DNA from: Pseudomonadota bacterium
Lineage (GTDB): Bacteria; Pseudomonadota; Gammaproteobacteria; CAMYNG01
Length of the DNA stretch: 5,685 nt
Direction of reading: 5' to 3'
NCBI GenBank assembly: GCA_020347585.1
Contig: CP070733.1
Span: 1,492,149-1,497,833 of the forward strand
Positions 4,967-5,685 of the stretch are shown here, piece by piece. The stretch's first letter is position 1, and each line of letters begins with the position of its first letter. The notes beneath the pieces were generated by a model that was given only the letters and a program-made list of their open reading frames with translations, had not been told where the DNA came from and did no database searches. A program made the position numbers and the translations under genes.

Positions 4967-5685
4967 TTATTCCCGCCCGTAGATCTGCACCAGGTGCCTC
5001 AAGCGCGTAGCAAGATCATCGGGCAGTTGATCCCAATTGAACTGCCATTGCCAGTTGCCTTCGGTAGTGCCAGGGCGATTCATGCGATGATTTCCGTCCA
5101 GAGCCAGCACATCCTGCATCGGCACGATAGCCAGACGCGCCACCGACGCTAGGGCTGAACGCACCATTGGCCACGGCATGGCCTCGGCAGGTTCGCCGAA
5201 AAAATCGAGCACCGCCGCCTGGTGTGCCGCGTCCAGCGACTCGAACCACCCCAGCGTGGTGTCGTTGTCGTGGGTGCCGGTATACACCACGCAGTTGGGT
5301 ACGTGGTTGTATGGCAGGTAGGGATTGCTTGGAGTGCCGTCAAAACCAAACTGCAGGATCTTCATGCCGGGCAGGCCAAACTCATCGCGCAGCGCCTCGA
5401 CCTCGGGCGTAATAACGCCGAGATCCTCCGCCACCAAGGGCAGGCTGTGAAATGCCTCGCTGATGGTGGCCAACAACTCACCTCCCGGCGCCTTAACCCA
5501 GTGGCCTTCGATGGCGGTCTCGGCTTCAGCGGGGATCTCCCAGTACGCCTCGAAACCGCGGAAGTGATCGATGCGCAGCACGTCGAACAGATCAAGTTGT
5601 GTTTCCATGCGTTGCAGCCACCACTTGAAGCCATCGGCCTGCATGCGCGCCCAGTCGTAGTGGGGATTGCCCCAGCGCTGGCCGG
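4967..5685 (-). CDS. malQ: 4-alpha-glucanotransferase (amylomaltase), GH77, C-terminal part
   Basis: MalQ transfers alpha-1,4-glucan segments between maltodextrins in the cytoplasm, releasing glucose and lengthening acceptors for phosphorylase. The 5' part lies beyond the window; about 238 C-terminal residues are visible, roughly half of a usual MalQ. Its first readable residues, GQRWGNPHYDW, are a hallmark of the family. The GH77 catalytic triad is complete: nucleophile Asp in RIDHFRGF (codon 5567-5569), acid/base Glu in VAEDLGVITPEV (codon 5426-5428) and the transition-state Asp in TGTHDNDTTLGW (codon 5267-5269). The conserved NRPGTTEGNWQWQF segment and the C-terminal RLRHLVQIYGRE follow, with stop TAA at 4967-4969. 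The frame remains open through position 5685, so the ATG at 5644 is internal, not the start. The gene converges on glgP, with the small exported-protein gene between them. Confidence 0.96.
   Translation of the reverse strand, partial: GQRWGNPHYDWARMQADGFKWWLQRMETQLDLFDVLRIDHFRGFEAYWEIPAEAETAIEGHWVKAPGGELLATISEAFHSLPLVAEDLGVITPEVEALRDEFGLPGMKILQFGFDGTPSNPYLPYNHVPNCVVYTGTHDNDTTLGWFESLDAAHQAAVLDFFGEPAEAMPWPMVRSALASVARLAIVPMQDVLALDGNHRMNRPGTTEGNWQWQFNWDQLPDDLATRLRHLVQIYGRE

Overview
The window looks like a chromosomal segment of a GC-rich proteobacterium, most likely a gammaproteobacterium. This rests on recalled family resemblance: the DUF3417-type alpha-glucan phosphorylase paired with MalQ, and the AscD-like ferredoxin next to a YeeZ-like epimerase. 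No rRNA, tRNA, CRISPR array, insertion sequence or phage gene is visible.

Left part (1-1261): two divergent genes separated by 47 bases. On the minus strand is a plant-type [2Fe-2S] ferredoxin domain. It matches the N-terminal domain of CDP-6-deoxy-glucoseen reductase (AscD)-like oxidoreductases but meets a stop codon where the flavin-reductase part would normally begin; a single-base frameshift is a good alternative to a genuine short ferredoxin. On the plus strand is a YeeZ-like atypical short-chain dehydrogenase (NAD-dependent epimerase/dehydratase family).

Middle (1262-4022): a 208-base non-coding stretch with weak promoter candidates, one of them resembling a flagellar sigma-28 promoter. 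It leads into an intact 850-residue alpha-glucan phosphorylase (glgP, GT35) with the PLP lysine and the phosphate-binding residues in place.

Right part (4023-5685): a convergent intergenic region holds a palindromic unit and a rho-independent terminator. Next, on the minus strand, is a small exported protein of unknown function (133 residues) with a strong ribosome binding site. A 365-base non-coding stretch with several inverted repeats follows. At the edge is the C-terminal part of a 4-alpha-glucanotransferase (malQ, GH77) running off the window.

GlgP and MalQ act together in glycogen and maltodextrin turnover: GlgP phosphorolyses alpha-1,4 chains to glucose-1-phosphate, and MalQ disproportionates short chains into longer ones that GlgP can use. 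The metabolic core is conventional. The least explained items are the small exported protein between the two glucan genes, the inverted repeats around it, and the interrupted ferredoxin reading frame. I see no sign of a dramatic new system.
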